From positions 1-31,572 of IMG/VR virus record IMGVR_UViG_3300042546_000405: a stretch of DNA of 31,572 nt; one strand, 5' to 3'. Position numbers and translations under genes: made by a program. Within the stretch, counting starts at the first letter, position 1; each line of letters starts with the position of its first letter. This DNA comes from a virus. Of this stretch, positions 1-8,517 are shown piece after piece. The notes beneath the pieces are model-generated. The model was given only the letters and a program-made list of their open reading frames with translations, ran no database searches and was not told the origin of the DNA.

Positions 1-2
1 GT

Positions 3-938
3 TCTTCAACATCTCCAGAAAGAAGATCTAGTGCGAAACCACAAACTGATGCTGAAAGAAAGGCATCTATGGAAAAATACAAAAAAACTAGTAAAGATGC
101 TTTAGATCTTGTAAGAAAATCTATGGGTAAAGGTTTAATGCAGCAATATGAACCAGAAGGTAATATTATAGGTGAAGCAAAGAAGATGAAAGGCGAAGAT
201 CCTTGCTGGAAAGGGTATCAAATGGTGGGGACTAAAAAGAAGCGTGGTAAAGAAGTTCCAAACTGTGTTCCTAAAGAAGAAGTATCTTTAGATGAAAAAA
301 TAACATCTAAAACTTCAAAAGAAAAAATCATAAGTGATTTTGTAAAATCTAATGATCCAAAGTTTTCTGGAGATACTAAAAAAGAAAGAATCAATAGGGC
401 ATTGGGTGCATGGTATGCAATGCATCGTAATAAAAGTAAAGTAACTGAAGCGATTTCTACAGTAACTGGTCAGCAAGGCAGTGAAGTTGCTAATAAGCAA
501 AAAGATACTGAAAGAAAACAAATGCTTGCTGCACAACAAAAATTAATGCAGAAAAAGCAAATGCTTCAGAGACAGCAATTCCAGCAACAAAAACAAGGTA
601 AATTACCCTTAAATTATGGAGAGGATATTGAATTGAATGATGAAGTAATTGATGAAAAAACAAGATACGCTAAAGAAACTGGTGTTAATTATAGAAAGCA
701 AAAACCACAACCCGAAGGTGGTAGTGCAAAAAGTGATAAAGCATTCCAAAGCGTATCTAAGATGATGCGTAATATGTCTGGTGGTAGACCTGCTGGACAA
801 AGACCAAAGGTAAAAGGTAAAAAACCACCTGAAGCTGGTAAATATGGATCTGAGAGGGAATCACCCGCACAAACAGTAGCAAAGCGTCGTGCTGCTGCTC
901 AAAGAGCACAAGATATGATGCATTCTAGATTTGATTAA
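3..938 (+). CDS. Lys/Gln-rich hypothetical cyanophage protein, 5'-partial
   Basis: The frame is open from the window edge: 22 codons precede the first ATG at 69 with no stop, so the gene probably begins upstream. The product is hydrophilic and low in complexity. A Cys-containing motif, DPCWKGYQMVGTKKKRGK followed by EVPNCVP, lies about 40-70 residues after the ATG. I recall this motif from hypothetical proteins of T4-like cyanophages. A second recognisable stretch is KKERINRALGAWYAMHR. The middle is Gln-rich (residues about 150-175 from ATG 69) and probably disordered or coiled; the C-terminus is basic. No enzyme motif is visible. It sits head-to-tail with the cupin-like gene, 2 bases apart, which suggests one late transcript. 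Function unknown; a virion or prohead-associated role is only a guess. Confidence 0.75.
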   Translation, partial: SSTSPERRSSAKPQTDAERKASMEKYKKTSKDALDLVRKSMGKGLMQQYEPEGNIIGEAKKMKGEDPCWKGYQMVGTKKKRGKEVPNCVPKEEVSLDEKITSKTSKEKIISDFVKSNDPKFSGDTKKERINRALGAWYAMHRNKSKVTEAISTVTGQQGSEVANKQKDTERKQMLAAQQKLMQKKQMLQRQQFQQQKQGKLPLNYGEDIELNDEVIDEKTRYAKETGVNYRKQKPQPEGGSAKSDKAFQSVSKMMRNMSGGRPAGQRPKVKGKKPPEAGKYGSERESPAQTVAKRRAAAQRAQDMMHSRFD

Positions 939-940
939 AA

Positions 941-1561
941 ATGAGTGCAACTTTTGATCCTCTTAAAGAGTTTTTAAAATTTGTTCTTGATAGTGAAGAA
1001 CTCATGGAAAAAGCCGCATCTGTTAAAGATGAGGAGTTTCAAGATTATTTAAATGGAGTTCCTGGATTTAAGAAGTTTTACTTATATAATGATGGAGAAT
1101 TCCAAATTCAAATATTTCAGTGCCCACCAAATTTTATTGTTCCAGAGCATACCCATCCAAATGTAGATAGTTATGAAGTTTATATGGGTGGATCTATGTG
1201 CTTTAGTCATGGTGGAAATTGGGTATTAGGTGAGTATGAAAAAATAAAATATTTCAAACATAGAGATTATTATTGCATACGTGTTCGTCCAGAAGATCCA
1301 CACGGTGGTGTTATAGGACCAAAGGGTGGACGTTTTATGTCCGTTCAAAGATGGATAAATGGCACAAAACCTAGTTGTGTGGGTTCAGACTATACTGGAT
1401 TTACAGTATCCGCTGAGCATGTGGGAGATGTTACTTTTGGAAAAGCTGCATTTAAAGAACAAATTTCTTATAAAGATGCAGCTACATTAGAAGAACTTAA
1501 ACCAGTGTTTAAACTTGATGAAAATGGTGAGGTTTGTGATGTATCATTACCAAAGAGTTGA
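941..1561 (+). CDS. Cupin-fold hypothetical protein
   Basis: 206 aa. Residues about 60-140 look like a single cupin (RmlC-like) barrel. HTHPNVDSYEVYMGG gives the two metal-type histidines and an acidic residue of cupin motif 1, and VRPEDPHGGVIGPKGG supplies the third histidine of motif 2. Cupins can be metal-dependent enzymes, sugar epimerases or non-catalytic binders, and the sequence does not decide between these. The start follows the previous stop by 2 bases with no clear Shine-Dalgarno, so translation is probably coupled. The fold call is reasonably secure; the function is not. Confidence 0.75.
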   Translation: MSATFDPLKEFLKFVLDSEELMEKAASVKDEEFQDYLNGVPGFKKFYLYNDGEFQIQIFQCPPNFIVPEHTHPNVDSYEVYMGGSMCFSHGGNWVLGEYEKIKYFKHRDYYCIRVRPEDPHGGVIGPKGGRFMSVQRWINGTKPSCVGSDYTGFTVSAEHVGDVTFGKAAFKEQISYKDAATLEELKPVFKLDENGEVCDVSLPKS

Positions 1562-1613
1562 ATATAAAAACTCATAACTCTAAATATTTACAGATCCACT
1601 TTAGGAGATTACC

Positions 1614-1784
1614 ATGGGAGCAATTGTAGAAGTCTTAAGACCAGTACTTTTTGCATTTTTGGGTTCTTGCCACACTAAAAAATTAGTATGTGATCTTTTG
1701 GATCGTTATGTTCAAACAACCGATAATGATATTGACAATCTTATTTCTAACACAGTAAGAACTGCATTAATGAAAGGTTGCTGA
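1614..1784 (+). CDS. Small conserved-looking hypothetical protein (56 aa)
   Basis: A 56-codon frame begins MGAIVEVLRPVLFAFLGSC and ends in TGA. It has a good Shine-Dalgarno (AGGAG) about 8 bases before the ATG and a late-promoter-like TAAATATT near 1580. The N-terminus is hydrophobic, with Cys residues at both ends of the protein. It is followed by an intrinsic terminator at 1806. The RBS, spacing and lack of overlap with neighbours make it a real gene. Function unknown. Confidence 0.7.
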   Translation: MGAIVEVLRPVLFAFLGSCHTKKLVCDLLDRYVQTTDNDIDNLISNTVRTALMKGC

Positions 1785-1805
1785 TTTAAAAGTACAAATT
1801 TTACA

Positions 1806-1836
1806 GAGAGACCTTTAATTGGGGTCTCTCTTTTTT
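1806..1836 (+). terminator. Intrinsic terminator
   Basis: An 8-bp perfect stem (GAGAGACC / GGTCTCTC) with a 9-nt loop is followed by six Ts. It ends the 1-1784 gene run. The T-tract runs straight into a late-promoter TATAAATA. Confidence 0.9.
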
Positions 1837-1843
1837 ATAAATA
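1836..1843 (+). promoter_or_regulatory. T4-type late promoter (TATAAATA)
   Basis: An exact TATAAATA lies 35 bases ahead of the structural gene at 1879, in the tail of the preceding terminator. In T4-like phages this octamer is read by the phage late sigma-like factor (gp55). Confidence 0.8.
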
Positions 1844-1878
1844 CTTTTTAGGAAAATAAATTTTACGGAAGAAAAAAC

Positions 1879-2649
1879 ATGGCACTCTGGGGAAATAATG
1901 ATGCTAAGTTTTCAGGAGGCACAGTATCTCTTAATTACAATACCCTCGTCGTAACTGGTGCTGGCACTTCTTTTGGTGCAGTTGGTGCTGCTGCTACTGG
2001 AGACGTAATTAGATTTGGTAGCAGAGATAATTCTACTTATGTTGGAGATGCTGTAATTGTAAGTATTGCAAGTACAACTCAATTATCTATTGCATCTACT
2101 GCTGGACTAAGTGGTGCTGCTATCTCTGGATTAGGATTCGATATTAGTGAACTTCCTAAGTACACTGTCCTTGATAGTAATTATTCACAATTCAATGTTC
2201 AGAATAATACTGCAGAAACAACAATTGCGGTTAGAACAAGCGTTGCTGCTACTGCTGCTGTAGGTGTAGCAACTGTTGCGATTGCATCCACTTCTGGAAT
2301 TATTGCTGGTGACACATTCGTGAGTGGTAGTGTTTCTAAAGTAATTGTTTCTATTGCTTCTACAACAGTATCTTTTGGTTCAACCATTGCTGCTTCTCTT
2401 GCTGCTGGTGCTAGTGTAAATATTACAAGATCTAGTGGTACTTATCGTAAGAGTGTTTACGGTGTTGCTACTGGTGGACGTAATGCTGCATTAACCACTA
2501 AGTATGAATTAACTCATGAAGGATGGGTTGGAGTTACTACTTATGTAGATAGCACTGGAGAATTGAGAGTTAAGAAAGAAACTCTTGTTGCAATGTCTGG
2601 TATTACTACAGGTAACACACCAATCTATGACGGTAACCCATTAGCTTGA
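1879..2649 (+). CDS. Putative virion structural protein
   Basis: 256 aa starting MALWGNNDAKFSGG. The protein is rich in Ala, Ser, Thr, Val and Gly. Short beta-like repeats of the type VSIASTTQLSIAS and VIVSIASTTVSFGS occur around residues 60-75 and 155-170, as in phage tail, head-decoration or fibre proteins. There are no Cys residues and no enzyme motif. The C-terminal third (KYELTHEGWVGVTTYVDSTG) looks more globular. It has its own late promoter and upstream terminator, which fits high late expression. The exact virion location cannot be told from sequence. Confidence 0.75.
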   Translation: MALWGNNDAKFSGGTVSLNYNTLVVTGAGTSFGAVGAAATGDVIRFGSRDNSTYVGDAVIVSIASTTQLSIASTAGLSGAAISGLGFDISELPKYTVLDSNYSQFNVQNNTAETTIAVRTSVAATAAVGVATVAIASTSGIIAGDTFVSGSVSKVIVSIASTTVSFGSTIAASLAAGASVNITRSSGTYRKSVYGVATGGRNAALTTKYELTHEGWVGVTTYVDSTGELRVKKETLVAMSGITTGNTPIYDGNPLA

Positions 2650-2657
2650 TATAACTT

Positions 2658-3047
2658 ATGCTTTTTGATGAACTGAATGAAAATAATTTTTTATTATTTG
2701 CTATTAAGCATTATGAAAATCCTCATGCGGTAACCAAAGAGGATTTTGATAAAGATTTGAATCATTTCAAATACATAAAAAGATTGCTTAAAAGATATAA
2801 AAATACGGGACAATTAAAGTCCCATCTTTTAATTAATCACTTTATAATTTTGTATAATATATTTGGTGATGCCACTACACCAATGTTATTTTATAAAATT
2901 GAAAAAGAATTGTGGTCAGTAATGAAAACATTTATTCTGTTTTTAAACAGATTGCCAGAGTATCCAAAATGTTATATACATGACATACCAGTTGATATAA
3001 CTTGTTTAGGAGAACTTCAAAAAATTTACCGAAATGAAAAGTGTTGA
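2658..3047 (+). CDS. Hypothetical T4-like phage protein (129 aa)
   Basis: 129 aa, probably all helical, beginning MLFDELNENNFLLFAIKHYE. Conserved-looking blocks are DKDLNHFKYIKRLLKRY and LINHFIILYNIFGDA. It starts 8 bases after the structural gene and its 3' end overlaps the next gene by 14 bases. I recognise the general type from T4-like cyanophages but know no function. Confidence 0.7.
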   Translation: MLFDELNENNFLLFAIKHYENPHAVTKEDFDKDLNHFKYIKRLLKRYKNTGQLKSHLLINHFIILYNIFGDATTPMLFYKIEKELWSVMKTFILFLNRLPEYPKCYIHDIPVDITCLGELQKIYRNEKC

Positions 3048-3246
3048 TAAAGTAATTCAAATACTTAGAGAAATGATGGTTGCTAACGCACCAGGATCTG
3101 GTAGCGGATTTAGTACTAAATCTCCCGAAGAAGGTCCAGTTGCAGGTAAAGATACTTTAATTGGAACTGGAGTCAAAAAAAGATACATTTATGGCGGGAG
3201 AAAATCTCGTAAAAATTGGATTGATCATTTTAATAAAAAATCATAG
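3034..3246 (+). CDS. Small basic hypothetical protein (70 aa)
   Basis: 70 aa. A short helix (MKSVDKVIQILREMMVA) leads into a Gly/Ser/Pro-rich linker (NAPGSGSGFSTKSPEEG) and a basic tail (RYIYGGRKSRKNWIDHF). The ATG lies inside the end of the preceding gene, which suggests translational coupling. No function recognised. Confidence 0.6.
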   Translation: MKSVDKVIQILREMMVANAPGSGSGFSTKSPEEGPVAGKDTLIGTGVKKRYIYGGRKSRKNWIDHFNKKS

Positions 3247-3283
3247 AGATTTTAAAATGTTTAACCAAATAGGAGCACCTAAA

Positions 3284-3718
3284 ATGTCAGACACAAAATT
3301 GGCAGTTTTAGAAGAAAAGTTAAACATTTATGAAGAACTTTCTAGAGAGATGCTCTCTAAGTTAGAATCTGCAGTAAATAAAATTTCAGAGTCTAATCAA
3401 AGAATCGCAAATATTCTCGCTAAACATGATGAAAGAATTGATCAGTCTATTAAAACTGACCAAGTGATTATAAAAATGATCGAAGATGTTAAAGCATCAA
3501 ATACTGTTGAACATCAATCGGTTATTAAAAGAATAGAAACAGTAGAAGAAACTGTCAGAGGATTATCTCAAACTAAATGGATGTTGGTTGGAATGGGTAT
3601 ATTATCTGGTGTAGTCGCAACGATAATATCAACTATTTTATCTGGATGGATGAGTGCCCAGGATTATAGTCCAAGAATTCAAGAAAATATTATTCTCGAA
3701 CAACCACAAAATAAATAA
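3284..3718 (+). CDS. Coiled-coil protein with C-terminal membrane segment
   Basis: 144 aa from MSDTKLAVLEEKL. This start has AGGAG about 9 bases upstream; in-frame starts at 3161 and 3257 are less likely. Residues about 5-95 form a long amphipathic coiled coil. One transmembrane helix follows (WMLVGMGILSGVVATIIST, about residues 100-122), then a short polar tail. The plan resembles XhlA-type phage haemolysin/holin-associated proteins, but I see no sequence identity I would rely on. A membrane-anchored late role is inferred. Confidence 0.65.
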   Translation: MSDTKLAVLEEKLNIYEELSREMLSKLESAVNKISESNQRIANILAKHDERIDQSIKTDQVIIKMIEDVKASNTVEHQSVIKRIETVEETVRGLSQTKWMLVGMGILSGVVATIISTILSGWMSAQDYSPRIQENIILEQPQNK

Positions 3719-3744
3719 TTTGGAATTATGGCATACTATGCCAC

Positions 3745-3882
3745 ATGAAAAAAAATAAGTATAGAAAATTGAAGAGTTTATATTTTATTCAAAGAATTAC
3801 AAACTCTGTCATTAAATGGACTTCCTTAATATCCTCTCAGATTAAGGAGACCAGATCTATTGACAAGTCATTTAATCAGTGA
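3745..3882 (+). CDS. Possible small basic protein (45 aa)
   Basis: A 45-codon frame beginning MKKNKYRKLKSLYF, very basic, in the 190-base gap before the primase gene. There is no clear Shine-Dalgarno, and a promoter -35 box lies inside its 3' end. It could be chance. The same gap holds a short hairpin (TGGCAT/ATGCCA, about 3729-3743) and otherwise nothing recognised. Confidence 0.3.
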   Translation: MKKNKYRKLKSLYFIQRITNSVIKWTSLISSQIKETRSIDKSFNQ

Positions 3883-3888
3883 TACCAT
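3860..3888 (+). promoter_or_regulatory. Host-type sigma-70 promoter for the primase-nrdAB operon
   Basis: TTGACA, a 17-bp spacer, then TACCAT. The predicted start is near 3895, about 17 bases before the primase ATG. The host-like form fits early or middle expression of DNA-metabolism genes. Confidence 0.6.
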
Positions 3889-3911
3889 TGAGCATCGGAT
3901 AAAATATTAGT

Positions 3912-4901
3912 ATGGACTTTATTGATGTAAAGTATGTGAACTTATTGTCTCCTAGATTGGATAAATTTAAGTTTGTAAAAACCAATCTTTACAATTTTAG
4001 ATGTCCTATTTGTGGGGACTCTCAGAAGAATAAAAATAAAACAAGAGGATACTTATATTCTGTAAAGAATAATACTAACTTCAAGTGCCATAATTGTGGT
4101 ATTAGTATATCATTTAACAATTTTTTAAAAAAAGTAGATCCTAATCTTCATAAACAATATACCTTAGAAAAATTTAAAGAAGGTTTTACTGGTAAAAATT
4201 TTGTAGTTGCTGAAGAACCAGAATTTAATTTTGCACCACCATCATTTAATCAGACTAAAAAGTTAAAACTAAATATACCAAAAGCTTCTTCAAATTCTTC
4301 TGCAAAAATTTATTTGGAAAGAAGAAAAATAAATCCAGAAAAATTTTATTACGTAGATAAATTTAAAGAATGGACTAATTCGATGGTTCAAACGTTTGAC
4401 CAAAAAAGTTTGGACTATGATGAACCTAGAATTATAATTCCTTTAATTTATCAAAATAAACTTGTTGGATTTCAAGGAAGAGCATTAGGTTTAAATAAGA
4501 TTAAATACATTACTATAATGATTGATGATGACGCACCAAAAATCTATGGTCTCGATGAAGTACAAAACGATAAAACTGTGTACATCACAGAAGGTCCATT
4601 CGACTCAACTTTCATTCGCAACGCAATTGCTCTTTGTGGAGCTGACGGTGATGTTAGTAAGTGGGGTATTAGCAATCGCGTGTGGATTTATGATAACGAA
4701 CCACGTAACACAGACATTGTTAATAGAATCGAAAAATGCATCGATAATGGAGAAAAGGTAGTTATTTGGCCAAATACCATACGTGAGAAAGATATAAACG
4801 ATATGGTTTTATCTGGACATAACGTTGAAAAGATGATAAACTTAAATACTTATTGTGGATTAGAAGCAAAACTTAAATTTACAACCTGGAAAAAAATATG
4901 A
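3912..4901 (+). CDS. 61: DNA primase (T4 gp61 type)
   Basis: 329 aa. The N-terminal zinc ribbon is CPIC (C31, C34) and CHNC (C59, C62). The central/C-terminal TOPRIM domain shows VYITEGPFDSTFI (the catalytic Glu motif) and an acidic stretch, WIYDNEPRNTDIV, in place of the DxD. This is the layout of T4 gp61, which makes RNA primers for lagging-strand synthesis with the gp41 helicase. The stop codon overlaps the nrdA start (ATGA), so the two are translationally coupled. Family assignment is by motif and length; gp61 is about 340 aa in T4. Confidence 0.9.
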   Translation: MDFIDVKYVNLLSPRLDKFKFVKTNLYNFRCPICGDSQKNKNKTRGYLYSVKNNTNFKCHNCGISISFNNFLKKVDPNLHKQYTLEKFKEGFTGKNFVVAEEPEFNFAPPSFNQTKKLKLNIPKASSNSSAKIYLERRKINPEKFYYVDKFKEWTNSMVQTFDQKSLDYDEPRIIIPLIYQNKLVGFQGRALGLNKIKYITIMIDDDAPKIYGLDEVQNDKTVYITEGPFDSTFIRNAIALCGADGDVSKWGISNRVWIYDNEPRNTDIVNRIEKCIDNGEKVVIWPNTIREKDINDMVLSGHNVEKMINLNTYCGLEAKLKFTTWKKI

Positions 4902-7201
4902 GTAACGGATTAAAGGTTAAAAAGAGAAGTGGATTGATTGAAAGCATTGATTTGGATAAAATGCATGTTATGGTTGAAGAGGCATGTAGGGATCTTGCTG
5001 GAGTATCTGCATCTCAAGTTGAAATGCAATCAGGTATTCAATTTTATGATGGAATAACGACTTCTGAAATTCAAGAAATTCTAATTCGAAGTGCTAGTGA
5101 TTTAATAGATTTAGATCATCCGAATTATCAATTTGTTGCTGCTCGTTTATTACTTTTCGGAGTTAGGAAGCAACTTTATGGTAAAATGAAGGAACTTCCT
5201 CATCTTAAAGAGCATATTACCAATTGTGTAAAATTGAGTGTCTATGATGATGAAATCTTTGTCAAATATTCTGAAGAAGAACTTGATAAAGCAAATGCAT
5301 ATATTGATCATAATCGTGACTATCTGTTCACTTATGCGGGTCTACGTCAAGTCGTTGATAAGTACCTCGTGCAAGATAGAAGCAGTGGTGGTGTATATGA
5401 AACACCACAGTTTATGTACATGATGATTGCTCTGACTATCTTTGCAGAGTATCCAAAAGAAACACGTCTTTCCTATGTAAAGAGGTATTATGACGCAATC
5501 TCAAAGCACAAAATCAACATCCCCACACCAATCATGGCAGGGGTCAGAACACCACTTCGTCAATTTGCATCTTGTGTTCTCGTTGATGTTGATGACACCC
5601 TCGATAGTATCTTTAGCAGCGATATGGCTATTGGCAGGTATGTTGCACAAAGGGCTGGTATCGGCATCAACGCAGGTCGAATCCGTGGTATCAACTCTAA
5701 AATCAGAGGTGGAGAGGTACAACATACAGGCGTTGTCCCCTTCCTTAAAAAGTTTGAGTCAACTGTCCGATGCTGTACACAAAACGGTATCCGAGGTGGT
5801 TCTGCTACAGTTCACTTTCCTATCTGGCACCAAGAAATAGAAGATATTCTCGTCTTAAAAAATAATAAAGGAACTGAAGATAATCGTGTTCGTAAGTTAG
5901 ACTACTCTATCCAAATCAGCAAACTGTTCTATGAACGATTCATTCGCAACGAAGAAATCACCCTCTTCTCTCCGCATGATGTTCCTGGTTTGTATGATGC
6001 TTTTGGCACTGATCGATTTGACGAGTTATATGTGGATTATGAACGAGATACATCTATTCCAAGAAAAACTATTGGTGCTCAAGAACTTATTCTGGACCTC
6101 CTGAAAGAGAGAGCAGAGACTGGTCGTATTTACATCATGAATATCGATCATTGTAACTCACATAGCTCTTTTCTTGATAAAGTAAGCATGTCTAATCTTT
6201 GTCAAGAAATTACATTACCAACAGACCCTATTCAACATATTGATGGTTCTGGTGAAATTGCCCTGTGTATTCTTTCTGCAATCAACGTTGGAAAAGTAAA
6301 GTCTGATGAGGAACTTGAAGAACTTTGTGAACTTTCAGTACGTGGTTTGGATGAATTGATTGACTATCAGAAATACCCTGTAATGGCGGCAGAAATCGCC
6401 ACTAAGGCACGTAGATCACTTGGTATTGGTTATATTGGTCTTGCACACTATTTGGCAAAACTTGGATTTAAATATGAATCTCAAGATGCTTGGAATGCTG
6501 TTCATGGACTTTCTGAGTCCTTCCAGTATTATCTACTAAAAGCATCAAATCAACTTGCTAAAGAAAAGGGTTCTTGTGGGTATTTTGATAGAACAAAATA
6601 TTCTCAAGGAATTCTACCAATTGATACATACAAAAAAGACGTAGACGAAATTTCATCAATTCCATACCAACATGATTGGGAAGAACTTAGAGCATCAATC
6701 TTGGCTTACGGTCTCAGGCACTCAACACTGTCCGCACAGATGCCATCGGAGAGCAGTTCCGTTGTGTCAAACGCAACCAATGGAATTGAACCACCTCGTG
6801 GATACTTGTCCATTAAGAAGTCAAAGAAGGGACCACTTAAGCAAATTGTTCCTCAGTACCAAACTCTCAAGAATAATTATACGCTTCTTTGGGATATGCC
6901 TAGTAACACTGGCTATATTAACATTGTTGCTGTGATGCAAAAATTCTTTGACCAAGCAATTTCGGGCAACTGGTCTTATAATCCAGAAAATTATCCAGAT
7001 AATGAAGTTCCAGTCTCTGTAATGGCGAACGATTTTCTAACTACATATAAGTACGGGTGGAAAACTTCATATTATCAAAACACTTATGATATTAAAACTG
7101 ATGAAGTTGATGATAATACAACAAGTTCAAAATTGAATAATTTATTGGAAGAGATCTTAAACAGTAAAGATGAAGAAGATTGTGAGAGTTGTAAGATTTA
7201 G
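4898..7201 (+). CDS. nrdA: Ribonucleoside-diphosphate reductase alpha subunit (class Ia)
   Basis: 767 aa, full length. Residues 1-95 align well with the E. coli NrdA ATP-cone (KRSGLIESIDLDKMH, QVEMQSGIQFYDGI). Active-site features: ASCVLVDVDD (C226), NLCQEI (N433, C435, E437, the thiyl radical Cys triad), ALC at 457 (the second redox Cys), and MPSNTGY. The C-terminus ends CESCKI, the shuttle cysteine pair re-reduced by thioredoxin or glutaredoxin. It reduces NDPs to dNDPs in the cytoplasm to feed phage DNA synthesis. It overlaps the primase stop by 4 bases and precedes nrdB by 75 bases. No phage glutaredoxin is in the window, so a reductant must come from elsewhere in the phage or from the host. 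Confidence 0.97.
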   Translation: MSNGLKVKKRSGLIESIDLDKMHVMVEEACRDLAGVSASQVEMQSGIQFYDGITTSEIQEILIRSASDLIDLDHPNYQFVAARLLLFGVRKQLYGKMKELPHLKEHITNCVKLSVYDDEIFVKYSEEELDKANAYIDHNRDYLFTYAGLRQVVDKYLVQDRSSGGVYETPQFMYMMIALTIFAEYPKETRLSYVKRYYDAISKHKINIPTPIMAGVRTPLRQFASCVLVDVDDTLDSIFSSDMAIGRYVAQRAGIGINAGRIRGINSKIRGGEVQHTGVVPFLKKFESTVRCCTQNGIRGGSATVHFPIWHQEIEDILVLKNNKGTEDNRVRKLDYSIQISKLFYERFIRNEEITLFSPHDVPGLYDAFGTDRFDELYVDYERDTSIPRKTIGAQELILDLLKERAETGRIYIMNIDHCNSHSSFLDKVSMSNLCQEITLPTDPIQHIDGSGEIALCILSAINVGKVKSDEELEELCELSVRGLDELIDYQKYPVMAAEIATKARRSLGIGYIGLAHYLAKLGFKYESQDAWNAVHGLSESFQYYLLKASNQLAKEKGSCGYFDRTKYSQGILPIDTYKKDVDEISSIPYQHDWEELRASILAYGLRHSTLSAQMPSESSSVVSNATNGIEPPRGYLSIKKSKKGPLKQIVPQYQTLKNNYTLLWDMPSNTGYINIVAVMQKFFDQAISGNWSYNPENYPDNEVPVSVMANDFLTTYKYGWKTSYYQNTYDIKTDEVDDNTTSSKLNNLLEEILNSKDEEDCESCKI

Positions 7202-7276
7202 TTTTCATAACAATTCTAAATCTTAAATATTAGTGGTGATGGTTGGATTACATTATTAGCAAAACGGAGAAAACAC

Positions 7277-8455
7277 ATGCAATTTAAATTCCTGGAAACC
7301 GAAAATCAATCGAAGATCAAGGGACTGACAGTTTTTAATACTGATCAAGTTAATACTAAAAAACAACCTATGTTTTTTGGCAAACCACTAGGAATTCAAA
7401 GATACGATACATACAAATACCCAATTTTTGATAAACTAACCACACAACAATTAGGTTATTTTTGGAGACCTGAAGAAGTTTCTCTTCAGAAGGACCGTGG
7501 AGATTATCAAACACTTCGCCCAGAACAAAAGCATATCTATACTTCTAACTTGAAGTATCAAATTATGTTAGATTCTGTTCAAGGACGTGGACCAGGAATG
7601 GCATTTATTCCTTATTGTTCTCTTCCAGAATTGGAAGCGTGTATGGAAGTGTGGGGATTTATGGAAATGATCCATAGTCGCTCATACACCTATATTATTA
7701 AAAATGTTTATTCCGATCCATCTGAAGTATTTGATGCAATTATAACAGATGACCGTATTTTAGAACGTGCTGCAAGTGTAACTGAATCTTATGATGATTT
7801 TATTCAATCTGCACAGTTTTATGCTTCATCTGAAACATGGAAACATCATCTTGAAGGAGTACATTACGCAAAAGAGACCGTCAATGATGTCAAACGAAAA
7901 CTTTACAGAGCAATCGCAAACGTTAATATTCTTGAAGGTATTCGGTTCTACGTTAGTTTTGCTTGTTCTTTCGCCTTTGGTGAACTTAAGCTTATGGAAG
8001 GATCAGCTAAAATCATCTCTCTTATCGCAAGAGACGAAAACCAACATTTAGCTATTACTCAGAATATTCTAAACAAATGGCGTGATGGTGATGATCCAGA
8101 AATGGCAAAAATTGCAAAAGAAGAAGAAGAGTGGGTTTATAAAATGTTTGACCGTGCAGTAAATGAAGAAAAACGTTGGGCAGATTATCTGTTCAAAGAC
8201 GGAAGTATGATTGGTTTGAATGATAAACTTCTTCAGCAGTATGTCGAATGGATTGCAAATCGCAGAATGAAGGCAATTGGATTAAAACCAATTTATGATA
8301 TTTCAGCAAACAATAATCCACTTCCTTGGACTCAACATTGGATTTCTTCTAAAGGACTTCAAGTTGCTCCCCAAGAAACTGAAGTTGAATCTTATGTGGT
8401 TGGTGGAATTAAGCAGGATCTTAAAAAAGATACTTTTAGTGGATTTAAACTTTGA
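7277..8455 (+). CDS. nrdB: Ribonucleoside-diphosphate reductase beta subunit (class Ia)
   Basis: 392 aa. Diiron ligands and the radical tyrosine are all present. D99 lies in YQIMLDSVQG; E130, H133 and Y137 lie in MEMIHSRSYTYII; E220 lies in NILEGIRFY; and E254 and H257 lie in ARDENQHLA. These match E. coli D84, E115, H118, Y122, E204, E238 and H241 with an offset of 15-16. The protein generates the tyrosyl radical used by NrdA. CGGAG lies upstream of the ATG. A terminator and a late promoter follow, so the early operon ends here. Confidence 0.97.
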   Translation: MQFKFLETENQSKIKGLTVFNTDQVNTKKQPMFFGKPLGIQRYDTYKYPIFDKLTTQQLGYFWRPEEVSLQKDRGDYQTLRPEQKHIYTSNLKYQIMLDSVQGRGPGMAFIPYCSLPELEACMEVWGFMEMIHSRSYTYIIKNVYSDPSEVFDAIITDDRILERAASVTESYDDFIQSAQFYASSETWKHHLEGVHYAKETVNDVKRKLYRAIANVNILEGIRFYVSFACSFAFGELKLMEGSAKIISLIARDENQHLAITQNILNKWRDGDDPEMAKIAKEEEEWVYKMFDRAVNEEKRWADYLFKDGSMIGLNDKLLQQYVEWIANRRMKAIGLKPIYDISANNNPLPWTQHWISSKGLQVAPQETEVESYVVGGIKQDLKKDTFSGFKL

Positions 8456-8461
8456 ATATTT

Positions 8462-8487
8462 GGGGAGGGTTAACCTCCCCTTTTTTT
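8462..8487 (+). terminator. Intrinsic terminator after nrdB
   Basis: Stem GGGGAGG / CCTCCCC with a 5-nt loop (GTTAA) and seven Ts. The last T is the first base of a TATAAATA late promoter. Confidence 0.9.
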
Positions 8488-8494
8488 ATAAATA
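8487..8494 (+). promoter_or_regulatory. T4-type late promoter (TATAAATA)
   Basis: Exact octamer 24 bases before the ATG of the histone-like protein, immediately after the nrdB terminator. Confidence 0.8.
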
Positions 8495-8517
8495 TAATTA
8501 AACACAAAAATAGAAAA